Source: CAIUGU01 sp040080215
Lineage (GTDB): Bacteria > Pseudomonadota > Gammaproteobacteria > Steroidobacterales > Steroidobacteraceae
NCBI GenBank assembly: GCA_040080215.1
Contig: JBEBIT010000001.1
Coordinates: 1 to 64,000 of the forward strand
Reading direction: 5' to 3'
DNA length: 64,000 nt
The notes under the pieces were generated by a model. It was given only the letters and a program-made list of their open reading frames with translations. It was not told the DNA's origin and made no database searches. Positions 1 to 8,728 of this stretch are shown here, piece after piece (within the stretch, counting starts at the first letter, position 1; the number at the start of each line of letters is the position of its first letter). Position numbers and translations under genes: made by a program.

Positions 1-1
1 C

Positions 2-559
2 ATCCGGCCGCACTTCCTGTTCAACAGCATGAACACCATCGCGTCGCTGACGCGCTCGGACCCGAGCCGCGCCGAGGAAGCCGTCGAGGACCTGGCCGAC
101 CTCTTTCGCGCCAACCTGAGCGACGCCCGCACACGCATCCCGCTCAAGGAAGAACTGGAAGTGGCGCGCATCTACCAGCGCATCGAACAGCTGCGCCTCG
201 GGGAGCGCTTGCAGGTCCGCTGGAACGTCGCGGATACGCCGATGCGCGCGCTGGTGCCGAGCCTGCTCGTGCAACCCCTGCTCGAGAACGCCGTGTACCA
301 CGGTATCGAGACACTGCCGCAAGGCGGCACCGTCACCATCACGAGCCGCTTCGACGGTTCGATGATCGAGCTGGAAGTCCGCAACCCGCTCTCGCTCGAC
401 GTGGCGCCGAAGGAGCGCCGTGGCAACCGGCTCGCACTCGACAACATCCGGCAACGGCTCGATCTCGCCTGGCCGGGACAGTCGCGCGTCGAAGTGACGC
501 AGGAAGGCGGTGAGTATCGCGTGCTGCTCGCGTTTCCCTACGAAGGCCCCGCCGCATGA
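2..559 (+). CDS. Sensor histidine kinase, LytS/AlgZ family (5' end outside window)
   Basis: This is the C-terminal 185 residues of a sensor kinase that phosphorylates its partner response regulator. The reading frame is open from the window edge and begins inside the H-box (RPHFLFNSMNT), so the phospho-accepting His is at residue 4 of the visible part. The ATP-binding half follows, with an N-box (LLENAVYHG, about residues 93-101) and a G-rich box near residues 141-150. These are hallmarks of the His_kinase/HATPase_c layout of AlgZ/FimS and LytS. The stop overlaps the start of the next gene (ATGA), which encodes the cognate LytTR regulator. The membrane sensor domain is missing only because the window starts here. 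Confidence 0.9.
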   Translation: MRPHFLFNSMNTIASLTRSDPSRAEEAVEDLADLFRANLSDARTRIPLKEELEVARIYQRIEQLRLGERLQVRWNVADTPMRALVPSLLVQPLLENAVYHGIETLPQGGTVTITSRFDGSMIELEVRNPLSLDVAPKERRGNRLALDNIRQRLDLAWPGQSRVEVTQEGGEYRVLLAFPYEGPAA

Positions 560-1305
560 GCACGCGGGTGCTGATCGTCGACGACGAAGCGCCGGCGCGC
601 GACCGGTTGAAGCGCCTGCTCGGGGAGATCGACGATTGCGAATGCGTGGGCGAGGCAGCAGACGGAAACGAGGCGCTCAAGGCGTGCGCGACGCTCGAGC
701 CGGGCATCGTGTTGCTCGACGTCCGCATGCCGGGGCTGAACGGCATCGAGGTCGCCCGTCACCTGACCACGCTTGAACGTCCCCCCGCCGTGATCTTCAC
801 GACGGCGTACGACGAGTACGCGCTGGAGGCGTTCGAGACGCAGGCCATCGGTTACCTGCTCAAGCCGGTGCGCAAGGAGAAGCTCGCGCGAGCCTTGGCG
901 CATGCCGCACGCATCAATCGTCCGAGCCTCGCGCGGGTGGCGGAGGCTGCCGGGCTCGAGCCCCGCCGCCAGCATATCTGCACCCGCCTCGGTGAGCAGC
1001 TGAAGCTGATCCCCGTCGGCGACGTCTACTACTTCCTCGCCGACCAGAAGTACGTCACCGTGCGGCACGCCGGCGGCGAAGACCTGATCGACGAACCGCT
1101 GAAGGCGCTGCACGACGAGTTCTCGCCGGACTTCGTGCGCATCCACCGCAACGCCCTGATCGCGGAAAAGCACATTGCTGCCGTGGAAAGGGTTGCGGAA
1201 GGACAGTACGCGGTGCGCATGCGTGACTGCGCCGAGCCGCTGCAGGTCAGCCGTCGCCATGCCGGCGAATTGCTGCGCAGGCTGAGACAAGGCGTCGCAG
1301 AGTAG
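556..1305 (+). CDS. LytTR-type response regulator, AlgR-like
   Basis: A 249-residue DNA-binding response regulator. The N-terminal receiver shows the acidic pair D9/D10, the phosphorylated aspartate at D55 (LLDVRMPG) and the conserved lysine K103 (LLKPV). A linker leads to a LytTR DNA-binding domain at about 145-245 (FVRIHRNALI is the typical core). It overlaps the kinase gene by four bases, so the pair is translationally coupled. In pseudomonads the AlgZ-AlgR pair lies beside hemC-hemD, and here hemC starts 2.3 kb downstream. This supports an AlgR-like identity, but its targets cannot be inferred. Confidence 0.9.
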   Translation: MSTRVLIVDDEAPARDRLKRLLGEIDDCECVGEAADGNEALKACATLEPGIVLLDVRMPGLNGIEVARHLTTLERPPAVIFTTAYDEYALEAFETQAIGYLLKPVRKEKLARALAHAARINRPSLARVAEAAGLEPRRQHICTRLGEQLKLIPVGDVYYFLADQKYVTVRHAGGEDLIDEPLKALHDEFSPDFVRIHRNALIAEKHIAAVERVAEGQYAVRMRDCAEPLQVSRRHAGELLRRLRQGVAE

Positions 1306-1308
1306 ACT

Positions 1309-1599
1309 TCAGGAAGGACGGACGAAGCGGAACAGGCGCCGCGCAGCTGCAACCACGAGCGCTGCCTGGCCCGCAAGACGCAGGGCCTTGCGCGGACCGA
1401 CCAGCAACCCAAGCGCGGCCCCACCTGCCAGGACAGCAGGCCGTTGCAGGAACTTCCGGGCTGATCCTAGCCCGCCCTCGACACGCCGGATCCGCGAATC
1501 GATTTCCTCGACGGCCGAACCCAGCTGTTGCCGCTGCAAGTCCGCCTTCTGCTGCAACAGCTCACGACGCTCTTCCAGTGCACTCAGTTGCTTGCTCAT
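1309..1599 (-). CDS. YqjK-like small protein
   Basis: A 96-residue basic protein. Residues 1-40 are strongly heptad-like and charged (SALEERRELLQQKADLQRQQ), suggesting a coiled coil. A short hydrophobic stretch (VLAGGAALGLLVG) follows, then an arginine-rich tail. It is the last gene of a yqjD-yqjE-yqjK-like trio, the order known from enterobacteria. I chose the ATG with a GAGG ribosome site 7 bases upstream. An upstream in-frame ATG would overlap the preceding gene. Function in the family is poorly defined (envelope-associated). Its stop lies 3 bases from the convergent regulator gene. Confidence 0.6.
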   Translation of the reverse strand: MSKQLSALEERRELLQQKADLQRQQLGSAVEEIDSRIRRVEGGLGSARKFLQRPAVLAGGAALGLLVGPRKALRLAGQAALVVAAARRLFRFVRPS

Positions 1600-1606
1600 G
1601 TCGGCC

Positions 1607-2011
1607 TCACCGACGCGGCCCCAGATGTTCACGGTCCTTTGCGAACTCGGCGAGCGTGGCTTCGAACAGACGGCCCCGGGACTTCACTTTCGCCCGGAGC
1701 ATGAACACCGCGATCACGGCCAGCAGGAAGAAGAAGACCATCACCAGCGCGGCAGCAAGCAAGCGGTGGGTCTCCCAGAACGCGAAGATCAGCACCAGGC
1801 CACCGATGAACAGGCCCGTACCGGCGGCGAAGACGGCAACGAACGCCCACAACAGCATCTGCGCGGCTTGCGTCACTTCCTGCTGCAGTTCGGTGGACAG
1901 GATCTCGAGGCGCGTCTGCGCGATGCCAATCACGGTGGCGAACACCTTGGCCAGCGAACCCAGCAGGCTGCTCACGGGGCCGGGTGCGTCGTTGTCGTCG
2001 GTATCGCTCAT
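1607..2011 (-). CDS. Phage-holin-superfamily membrane protein, YqjE-like
   Basis: A 134-residue protein with two adjacent transmembrane helices around residues 42-95, separated by a short turn and flanked by basic residues. The amphipathic N-terminal segment (LLGSLAKVFATVIGIAQTRLEILSTE is the characteristic region, residues 17-42) is typical of the YqjE family. Despite the holin-superfamily label, these proteins are chromosomal inner-membrane proteins, often induced in stationary phase. It sits between the DUF883 and YqjK-like genes with gaps of 7-20 bases, consistent with one transcript. Confidence 0.75.
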   Translation of the reverse strand: MSDTDDNDAPGPVSSLLGSLAKVFATVIGIAQTRLEILSTELQQEVTQAAQMLLWAFVAVFAAGTGLFIGGLVLIFAFWETHRLLAAALVMVFFFLLAVIAVFMLRAKVKSRGRLFEATLAEFAKDREHLGPRR

Positions 2012-2031
2012 GGGGCGCCTCGCAGGAACGG

Positions 2032-2352
2032 TCAGCGGCGACCGAGCAGCAGTCCCACGAGCACGCCGACGCCTGCAGCAATGCCGATGGCGCCCCAGGG
2101 ATTCTCGCGGACGTACTCCTCGCCGCTGGTGACGAGTTCGCGTGCCTGCCGGAGGGCGTCGTCCTGGACGTCGCCAAGGCGTTCGCGGGCTGCGGCAAGC
2201 GACTCCTCCGCGCGGGCGCGGGCTTCCTGCACTTTCTCCCCGGCGTGGCCGGCGGTGGCCTTGAGCAACGCTTCGGCGTCTGCGACCACGGCCTGCAGGT
2301 CCGCGAGCAGCTTGTCGGTCGTTACTTCTTCCTGCTTCATGGTCTTCGGCAT
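2032..2352 (-). CDS. DUF883 family protein (ElaB/YqjD-like)
   Basis: A 106-residue protein with a long helical, alanine- and glutamate-rich N-terminal part. The C-terminal membrane anchor ends in GLLLGRR, the signature of the ElaB/YqjD family. Those proteins are tail-anchored and have been found associated with ribosomes in stationary-phase E. coli (family knowledge). The start was placed at the ATG preceded by AGGAGA. Nine extra codons are possible upstream. It is the first gene of the three-gene minus-strand unit. Confidence 0.75.
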   Translation of the reverse strand: MPKTMKQEEVTTDKLLADLQAVVADAEALLKATAGHAGEKVQEARARAEESLAAARERLGDVQDDALRQARELVTSGEEYVRENPWGAIGIAAGVGVLVGLLLGRR

Positions 2353-2430
2353 GGCCGTCTCCTGTGGAATCGCACGCACATCAGGGTGCCCGATCGATGT
2401 TAGTCGCGCCCGACAAGAATCGGCAAGCGA

Positions 2431-3588
2431 GTGATAGCATGGGGGTCACTTCTTACACCCGGGAACCAATCTCCAGTGACGGACCCGACACCCGACACTC
2501 GGCTGCGCGCGTCGCCGTTCTATACGCGCACCTTTGCAGTCGCTACGGTGCTCGTGCTCGGCACGGCGCTGTACCGGCTGCTGGAACCTTTCTACAGCGC
2601 ACTGATCTGGGCGCTGTTCATCGCCTTCCTGCTGCACCCACTGCACGTCCGGCTGGCGAAGCGCTTCGGCAACCGCGTCCAGCTCTCGGCACTGGTGTTG
2701 ACGCTGGCCACCTTCGTGGTCCTCGTCGGCCCGCTGACGGCGCTGACCGCAGCCATCGCCTCGCAGGCGGGCGACCTGCTGCAGCTCGCCCAAGGCAGAG
2801 TAACGGAACACAATTTCGGCAACATCAGGAGTATCACGGACATCCCCGCGATCGGTCCGGCGCTCCTGTGGGCCGAGAAGACTGCCGGCATCTCGACGTC
2901 GCAGGTACAAGGATGGCTGATCGAGGGGGCGCGCAGCGTGCTGCAGCAACTCGCGTCGATGGGCGGCCAGGTGTTCCTCGGCGCCATCGGTACCGTAGCC
3001 ACCTTCACGATGACGCTGTTCCTGCTGTTCTTCTTCATCCGGGACGGCGAACGCATGATGGACACGGCGCGGGTCCTCATCCCCATGACGCCCGCGAATA
3101 AGTCGCACCTGTTCGCCCACCTAGGCGCGGTCATCAGGGCGGTTGTGTTCGGTACCGGCCTCACCGCGCTGCTGCAGGGTCTGCTGGTCGGCATTGCCTT
3201 CGCGGTGATCGGCCTGCCCTCGCCGCTGGTCTTCGGCGTGCTGGCCGCGTTGCTGGCGCTGCTGCCGTTCGGCGGTACCGCGCTCGTCTGGGGTCCCGCC
3301 GTGCTGGTGCTGGCCGGCCAGGACCGGTGGGGCGCCGCGACGTTCCTGCTGATCTGGGGCGCGTTGCTGGTCGGCACGATCGACAACCTGCTGAAGCCCA
3401 TCCTGGTCTCGAGCCGGGCCCCGGTCGCGACGCTGACGGTGTTCATCGGCGTGCTGGGCGGCATTGCCACGTTCGGAACCGCAGGACTGTTCCTCGGACC
3501 GGTGCTGCTTGCGCTTATCATCGCGTTGGTGGAATTTGCTGCCGAGGTCCGCCGGGGAGCGGACTCCGTGAAAGCGAGAGAAGAATGA
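2431..3588 (+). CDS. AI-2E family transporter (PerM-like permease)
   Basis: A 385-residue polytopic membrane protein of the AI-2E exporter/PerM family. It has a helix pair near residues 35-90, a central soluble region, then five or six helices to residue about 370. A conserved family-type segment (PFGGTALVWGPA) and the C-terminal LFLGPVLLALIIALVEF helix are visible. The physiological substrate of most members is unknown, so quorum-signal export should not be assumed. The first start is GTG 2431. A second GTG at 2476 (giving TDPTPDTRL at the N-terminus) is equally possible. It overlaps hemC by four bases. Confidence 0.85.
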   Translation: MIAWGSLLTPGNQSPVTDPTPDTRLRASPFYTRTFAVATVLVLGTALYRLLEPFYSALIWALFIAFLLHPLHVRLAKRFGNRVQLSALVLTLATFVVLVGPLTALTAAIASQAGDLLQLAQGRVTEHNFGNIRSITDIPAIGPALLWAEKTAGISTSQVQGWLIEGARSVLQQLASMGGQVFLGAIGTVATFTMTLFLLFFFIRDGERMMDTARVLIPMTPANKSHLFAHLGAVIRAVVFGTGLTALLQGLLVGIAFAVIGLPSPLVFGVLAALLALLPFGGTALVWGPAVLVLAGQDRWGAATFLLIWGALLVGTIDNLLKPILVSSRAPVATLTVFIGVLGGIATFGTAGLFLGPVLLALIIALVEFAAEVRRGADSVKAREE

Positions 3589-4532
3589 GTACTGAAGCCG
3601 GAACCCCTTTGAGGATCGCCACGCGGCAGAGCAAGCTGGCGCTGTGGCAGGCCGAACACGTAGCCGCCCGTTTGCGTGCCGCCCACCCGGACCTTGAAGT
3701 CGTGCTCGTCCCGATGACGACGCAGGGCGACCGGGTGCTGGACCGTGCGCTCGCGCAGGTGGGCGGCAAGGGCCTGTTCGTCAAGGAACTCGAAGTCGCG
3801 TTGGCGTCGAACCGCGCCGATATCGCCGTGCATTCGATGAAGGATGTCCCGGGCGAACTGCCTGACGGCATGATGCTCTGTGCCTTCCTGGATCGCGCCG
3901 ACCCGCGCGACGCATTCGTGTCACGCCGCTATATCTCGTTCGACTCGCTGCCGCACGGCGCCCGTGTCGGCACGTCAAGCCCGAGGCGCCAGTGCCAACT
4001 CAAGGCACTGCGGCCCGATATCGAAACCCTGCTCTTGCGCGGCAATGTCGAAACGCGCCTGCGCAAGCTGGCCGAAGGCGAATTCGACGCCATCGTCCTT
4101 GCCAGCGCGGGGCTCAATCGCCTCGGCCTCGCCGAACACATCACCGAACTGCTCGATACAGAGCGCAGCATCCCCGCTGTCGGCCAGGGCATCGTCGGCA
4201 TCGAATGCCGCTCGGCGGATACCCGCAGTCGCGAACTGACTGCAGTACTCAACGACCGCACGGCGGAACTGTGCATCACGGCGGAACGGGCCTTTGCCCG
4301 GAGGCTCGAAGGCAGTTGCCAGTCTCCCATCGCAGGCTTCGCGGAGCTGTCAGGCTCGTTGCTGACGCTGCGCGGGATGGTGGGCTCGATGGCGGGCGAC
4401 CAGATGTTCCGCGGCCGTGTCGCCGGGCCGGCGGAGACGTCAGCGTCGCTCGGGCTGAACCTCGCCGAGCGTCTCCTCAACGACGGTGCCGAGAAGCTGC
4501 TGGAAGAGATGCGGGCAGAGGCGATCTCTTGA
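3585..4532 (+). CDS. hemC: Hydroxymethylbilane synthase (porphobilinogen deaminase)
   Basis: Polymerises four porphobilinogens into hydroxymethylbilane for haem and sirohaem synthesis, in the cytoplasm. It has 315 residues, normal for the family. The N-terminus IATRQSKLALWQAEHV is typical. D87 in HSMKD is the catalytic aspartate, and C245 in LEGSCQSPIAG is the attachment site of the dipyrromethane cofactor. Arginine-rich cofactor-binding segments (SSPRRQ, LLLRGNVETRL) are present. The ATG overlaps the stop of the upstream gene (ATGA), and the stop overlaps the next start (TTGA), so it lies within a coupled run with hemD. Confidence 0.98.
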   Translation: MSTEAGTPLRIATRQSKLALWQAEHVAARLRAAHPDLEVVLVPMTTQGDRVLDRALAQVGGKGLFVKELEVALASNRADIAVHSMKDVPGELPDGMMLCAFLDRADPRDAFVSRRYISFDSLPHGARVGTSSPRRQCQLKALRPDIETLLLRGNVETRLRKLAEGEFDAIVLASAGLNRLGLAEHITELLDTERSIPAVGQGIVGIECRSADTRSRELTAVLNDRTAELCITAERAFARRLEGSCQSPIAGFAELSGSLLTLRGMVGSMAGDQMFRGRVAGPAETSASLGLNLAERLLNDGAEKLLEEMRAEAIS

Positions 4533-5326
4533 TCCCGGCCCCGACCCCCGCGCTGACCGGCCTGACCGTGCTGGTCACGCGACCGGCGGACTCGGGAGCG
4601 TCGTTGTGCCGGAAGATCGCGTCCTTGGGCGGCGATGCCATTCCGTTGCCTGCCCTCGTCATCGAAGGCCTCACCGAACCGGTTACCGTCTCGACCGATC
4701 CGGAGCCCGGCCCGCACCCCTACGACGTCGTGGTCTTCGTCAGCCCGAACGCCGTGACTCACGGACTCAAGGCGATTGCCCGGACCCCGGACACCGTCAT
4801 CGCGGCCATCGGCAAGTCCACGGCGGCAGCGCTGACGGCTGCCGGAGCCGCACCCGCCATCGTCCCTGAAGCCGGGTTCACGAGCGAAGCGCTGCTCGCC
4901 CACCCGGGGATGCAGGCGGACAGCCTTCATCGGGTGCTGATCGTGCGCGGGGGCGGCGGTCGCGAAGTACTCGAAGAGGCACTGGTCGCCCGTGGCATCG
5001 AAGTCGACTACCTCGAAGTCTATCGCCGCGTGCCTGCCGAACTGGACGATACTGCCCGGGGCAAGCTGCTTCAGCGCTGGCGCGACGGCGGCATCGAAGT
5101 GGTCACCGCGACAAGCGGCGAGATCCTGACCAACCTGCACCGGATGCTCGGGGTTGACGGCCAGGCACTCCTGGCCGCTGCCACGATCCTCGTAGTCAGT
5201 CCAAGGCTGGCCGACGCCGCGCGCGCCTTGGGCTGCCACGGTGAGATCCTTGTGGCGCCGGCGGCTGACGACGACTCGCTCGCCGGCATGCTCGCCCGCT
5301 GGCGCACCCGCGCCCGGACGCAGTAG
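4529..5326 (+). CDS. hemD: Uroporphyrinogen-III synthase
   Basis: Cyclises hydroxymethylbilane with inversion of ring D to give uroporphyrinogen III. It has 265 residues in two alternating alpha/beta lobes. Family landmarks are the opening VLVTRPA, the VVFVSPNAV segment, and the C-terminal TATSGEILTNL. HemD sequences are poorly conserved, so position directly after hemC weighs heavily. No ATG lies near the expected N-terminus. The most likely start is TTG 4529, which overlaps the hemC stop as TTGA. Confidence 0.92.
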   Translation: MIPAPTPALTGLTVLVTRPADSGASLCRKIASLGGDAIPLPALVIEGLTEPVTVSTDPEPGPHPYDVVVFVSPNAVTHGLKAIARTPDTVIAAIGKSTAAALTAAGAAPAIVPEAGFTSEALLAHPGMQADSLHRVLIVRGGGGREVLEEALVARGIEVDYLEVYRRVPAELDDTARGKLLQRWRDGGIEVVTATSGEILTNLHRMLGVDGQALLAAATILVVSPRLADAARALGCHGEILVAPAADDDSLAGMLARWRTRARTQ

Positions 5327-5397
5327 GGGCATCCGCCGCTCAAGGATCCGGGGCAACCTGCTACGATTGGACGCCGCGACAGGCTTCCCAATCTCCG

Positions 5398-6441
5398 ATG
5401 AATGACGACCCCTCCACCGCCCTGTTCGCCGACGACGATCCCCGTCCCGGCCGTCCCGGCCTGATCGCCTCCGTGCTGGCGGGCGCGGCGCTGGTCATTG
5501 CGCTGTTCGTCGCTTTCAGTGGCCGGTCGCTCGACACCCAGGTCGCCGAGCTCACAGCTCAGACCGCTTCGCTCGCAGCGGCGCAAGCCAGGCTCGGCAC
5601 TGAACTCACCGCGCTTGCGGAACGCGAAGCGGCGGCGAACGACGCCACCAGCAAGCAGATGGAATCCCTGCTCAGCCTGTCACGCGATGTCGCTGCCCTC
5701 GAGAACACCACGTCCGAACTGCAGGACCGGATGACCCTGCCTCAGAGATCGTGGGCCCGGGCGGAGGCGCTCGCGCTGCTGGCCCTGGCGCAGCGCCAGC
5801 TCAAGATCGACCGCAACGTCGACGCCGCCCTCGACGCGATGACGACGGCGGACAGCCGCCTTGCGCAGCTGCGCGAACCCGCCCTCAGTACGGTCCGCAA
5901 GCAGGTCACCGCCGACCTCGAGTCGCTCCGGTCATTCGAGAGACCGGACCTTGACCGCATTACTGCGCAGCTCAGGCAGGCAGAGATCGATGCCGCTGCG
6001 TTGACGACGGCCGGGATCGCCGCCGAGACCGCGATGGAAACGTCTGTGGCCGGCAGCGACTCGCCCGGCCCGATCGCCAGGGCATGGCTGCTGGTCAAGC
6101 AGGCGCTCGGGTCGCTCGTGACCGTCCGCAGCACCACCGCCGGCTCGAGCGCCTTGCTGACCCGCGACCAGCAGACCCTGCAACGACAACAACTGCAAGT
6201 GCTGTTGCTGGAGGCGCGGCTTGCGATCGCGCGCGCCGACCAGAAGGCCTTCGCCTCCGCCATCGGTGAAGCCCGCTCCTGGCTGGATGACCATTTCGCA
6301 CGCACGGATGCCACTGTCGCGACGCTCGCGTCCGAACTCACGCAGCTTGCAGCCACGGACATTGCACCTCCGCTGCCGGACGTGTCCGGTTCGTTGCGGC
6401 TGCTCGAACAGATGGTGCCCATCACGCGAGCAGGCCCGTGA
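5398..6441 (+). CDS. hemX: HemX-like protein
   Basis: A 347-residue single-pass membrane protein. A short cytoplasmic segment (1-20) and a transmembrane helix (about 21-40) are followed by a predicted coiled coil (about 50-110) and a helical C-terminal domain. The family is sometimes labelled uroporphyrinogen-III methyltransferase, but no methyltransferase motif is visible. Its role in haem synthesis is unresolved. The ending LLEQMVPITRAGP precedes a four-base overlap with hemY. The order hemC-hemD-hemX-hemY is the standard gammaproteobacterial arrangement. Confidence 0.88.
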   Translation: MNDDPSTALFADDDPRPGRPGLIASVLAGAALVIALFVAFSGRSLDTQVAELTAQTASLAAAQARLGTELTALAEREAAANDATSKQMESLLSLSRDVAALENTTSELQDRMTLPQRSWARAEALALLALAQRQLKIDRNVDAALDAMTTADSRLAQLREPALSTVRKQVTADLESLRSFERPDLDRITAQLRQAEIDAAALTTAGIAAETAMETSVAGSDSPGPIARAWLLVKQALGSLVTVRSTTAGSSALLTRDQQTLQRQQLQVLLLEARLAIARADQKAFASAIGEARSWLDDHFARTDATVATLASELTQLAATDIAPPLPDVSGSLRLLEQMVPITRAGP

Positions 6442-7682
6442 AGCGGGCCTGGTACGCCGCCGCCGCGCTGGTGATCGGCGCGCTGCTGGCCGAGGTCCTG
6501 TTGCCCGATCCCGGCCACGTCGCGCTCTCCCTGCGCGGCGTCATCGTGGACATGTCGGTGCCGGTGTTCGTCGTCCTGCTCGTGGCCGCCTACGCGCTCA
6601 TCCGCGTGAGCATTCGTTTGGTGCAGGCACGCAAGCTGCTGCAGGAAGCGCAAGCAGCGAGACGCCGCGACCGCGCACGCCGCTCGCTGTATCAGGGACT
6701 GCTCGAGTTGTCGCAGGGCGAATGGCGGACTGCGGAAGACACCGTCACCCGCTCGGCACGCGACAGCGAATCGCCGCTGGTGCATTACCTCGTGGCGGCG
6801 CGTGCCGCTGACCTGCAGGGCGAGCGAGTCCGCTGCGAGGAATGGCTGACCAAGGCGCTCGACTCGACGGCCGGCGACCGCGCTCCGGTGCTGATCACGC
6901 AAGCCGAGATCTTCCTGCGCCACAAGCAGTCGCAAGCCGCCCTCACGGTCCTGCAGCAGCTTGAAGCCAGCGGGGAACACAACACACGCGCGCTGGTGTT
7001 GCTCGCGAGGATCTACCGGCAGACGGGCGACTGGGAACGGCTGCAGCAGCTCGAGCCACGGCTCCGCCGTGCGCGCGGCATTTCCGAGGCGACCATCGAC
7101 GAGATCGTCGTGCAGATCTACCTCGACCGGCTGAAGGCAGCCGGCGGCTCACTGCAGTTCAAGCAGGTCGAAGCAGCCTGGGACGCGGCGCCCGAGTCGG
7201 TGAGTCGCCGCACCGATGTGGTCATCGCGTATGCGCGCGCCGCAATGGCTTGCCGCGAGCAACGGCCTGCGACGAAGGCGCTGCGCGAGCTGCTCAATCG
7301 GCAGTGGGATGAACCGGCCGTGCTCGCGTTCGGCGAGCTGGAGCCCGACGATCCGCTGGAAGCACTCGACACTGCCGAGAAGTGGCTGCGCAAGCATCCC
7401 GAAGATCCCGCTCTGCTGCTGACGTGCGCACGGCTTTGTACTCGCGCCGAACTCTACGGCAAGGCGCGCAGCTACCTTGAGGCCAGCGCGCTGATCAGGC
7501 CCCGGCCTGAAACGTTGCATACGCTGGCCCAGCTGCTCGAGCAGCTGGGCGAACGCGACCGCGCTTTCAGGGCGATGAGCGAAGCGCTGGTGCTTGCTGT
7601 CGGCCGCAAGCCGAACCTGCCCAGGATGCGCGCACAGCGCTTGCTTGAGCGCAGGCAGAGCACGGATCGCAGACGCTCGTGA
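6438..7682 (+). CDS. hemY: HemY-like TPR membrane protein
   Basis: A 414-residue protein with two N-terminal transmembrane helices (about 5-22 and 37-57) and a long alpha-helical TPR-like domain to the C-terminus. This matches the proteobacterial HemY family. It is not protoporphyrinogen oxidase, which shares the symbol in Gram-positives: there is no FAD motif. The start is GTG 6438 within the GTGA overlap with hemX. The stop overlaps the following flavoprotein gene in the same way, so translation appears coupled along the whole run. Confidence 0.9.
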   Translation: MKRAWYAAAALVIGALLAEVLLPDPGHVALSLRGVIVDMSVPVFVVLLVAAYALIRVSIRLVQARKLLQEAQAARRRDRARRSLYQGLLELSQGEWRTAEDTVTRSARDSESPLVHYLVAARAADLQGERVRCEEWLTKALDSTAGDRAPVLITQAEIFLRHKQSQAALTVLQQLEASGEHNTRALVLLARIYRQTGDWERLQQLEPRLRRARGISEATIDEIVVQIYLDRLKAAGGSLQFKQVEAAWDAAPESVSRRTDVVIAYARAAMACREQRPATKALRELLNRQWDEPAVLAFGELEPDDPLEALDTAEKWLRKHPEDPALLLTCARLCTRAELYGKARSYLEASALIRPRPETLHTLAQLLEQLGERDRAFRAMSEALVLAVGRKPNLPRMRAQRLLERRQSTDRRRS

Positions 7683-8728
7683 CCAGCACCGTCACGCTCA
7701 TCCCGGGCCAGCAGGTGCTGTCGGTCAACGACTCGGAGTCGATCCTGGATGCTGCGCTCCGTGCGGGGATCAACCTGCCGCACAGCTGCAAGGGAGGGCA
7801 TTGCGCATCGTGCCGGGCACGGATCCTGTCGGGCAGCGTCCGCTATCTGTCCGACTTGCCGCCCGGCATCACGCCGCAAGAGCAGGCTGAAGGCTACGCG
7901 CTGTTGTGCCAGGCCCGTCCGGCGAGCGCGGAGCTCACGATCGAAACCAGGCAGACGCATACGCCCGCCGCCGACACGCAGGTGCGCAGCATTCCCTGCC
8001 GCATCGAGCACATGGAGCCACTCGCACCGGACGTCATGGAAGTCACGTTGCGGCTGCCGCAGGCGGAGCTCTTCACCTTCGTCGCAGGCCAGTACATCGA
8101 CATCATGCTGCCCGGCAGCCGGCGCCGCAGCTTCTCGCTCGCCAATCCGCCCCATGATGCCGAGCGGCTCGTGCTGCACGTCCGGCGGGTCCGCGGCGGC
8201 GAATTCACGCAGCAGCTGTTCGACTCGATGAAGGAGAAGGCACTGCTGCGCATCGAAGGACCGCTTGGCCAGTTCGCGTTCCGGGAAGCCTCTTCGCGAC
8301 CCGCGTTGTTCGTCGGGGGCGGCACCGGCTACGCACCCCTGCGAGCGATGCTGAGGTCGCTGCTGGAACGAGGCGATACGCGCCCGCTCGAGCTTTACTG
8401 GGGCGCCGCTGCCGAAGCGGACCTCTATGCCGAGCCTGAAATCCGGGCATGGCTCAAGGCGTATTCCAACCTGCGGTTCACGCCGGTACTGTCTGCTCCC
8501 TCAGCCGGGTGGAATGGCCCAACCGGATTCGTCCATGCGGCGGTGCTCGCAGACCATCCCCGACTCGCCGACTACGATGTCTACGCCGCGGGTCCGCCCG
8601 CAATGATCGAGGCCATCCGGCACGACTTCGTCGCCGCAGGCCTGCCGCCCGACCAGCTGTTCTTTGATTCGTTCGACTACGCGCCGGACGCGCTCGCCAA
8701 GCTCAAGGCAGCGGGAATGACGCCGTGA
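7679..8728 (+). CDS. 2Fe-2S ferredoxin / FNR-type oxidoreductase (AscD-like)
   Basis: A 349-residue iron-sulfur flavoprotein. Residues 1-90 form a plant-type ferredoxin domain with cluster ligands C37, C42, C45 and C77 (HSCKGGHCASC). The FAD-binding domain carries RRRSFSLANPP near 142. The NAD(P)-binding domain carries GGGTGYAPLRAM near 210. The architecture equals that of CDP-6-deoxy-3,4-glucoseen reductase and phenol/benzoate-dioxygenase reductases, and the natural electron acceptor cannot be told. No dideoxysugar genes are nearby, so the usual AscD label should be treated as a family name. GTG start overlapping hemY; the stop overlaps the next gene. Confidence 0.85.
   Translation: MTSTVTLIPGQQVLSVNDSESILDAALRAGINLPHSCKGGHCASCRARILSGSVRYLSDLPPGITPQEQAEGYALLCQARPASAELTIETRQTHTPAADTQVRSIPCRIEHMEPLAPDVMEVTLRLPQAELFTFVAGQYIDIMLPGSRRRSFSLANPPHDAERLVLHVRRVRGGEFTQQLFDSMKEKALLRIEGPLGQFAFREASSRPALFVGGGTGYAPLRAMLRSLLERGDTRPLELYWGAAAEADLYAEPEIRAWLKAYSNLRFTPVLSAPSAGWNGPTGFVHAAVLADHPRLADYDVYAAGPPAMIEAIRHDFVAAGLPPDQLFFDSFDYAPDALAKLKAAGMTP

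Noticed and set aside
1607..2011. A prophage, suggested by a holin-superfamily protein
   Set aside because: The protein belongs to the chromosomal yqjDEK-like trio and no other phage gene is present.
2431..3588. Quorum-sensing autoinducer-2 export by the AI-2E family protein
   Set aside because: The family name does not establish the substrate, and no luxS or lsr-type gene is in the window.
7679..8728. A dideoxysugar (ascarylose) pathway, suggested by the AscD-like label
   Set aside because: No sugar-nucleotide genes lie nearby, and the domain layout is shared by many electron-transfer reductases.
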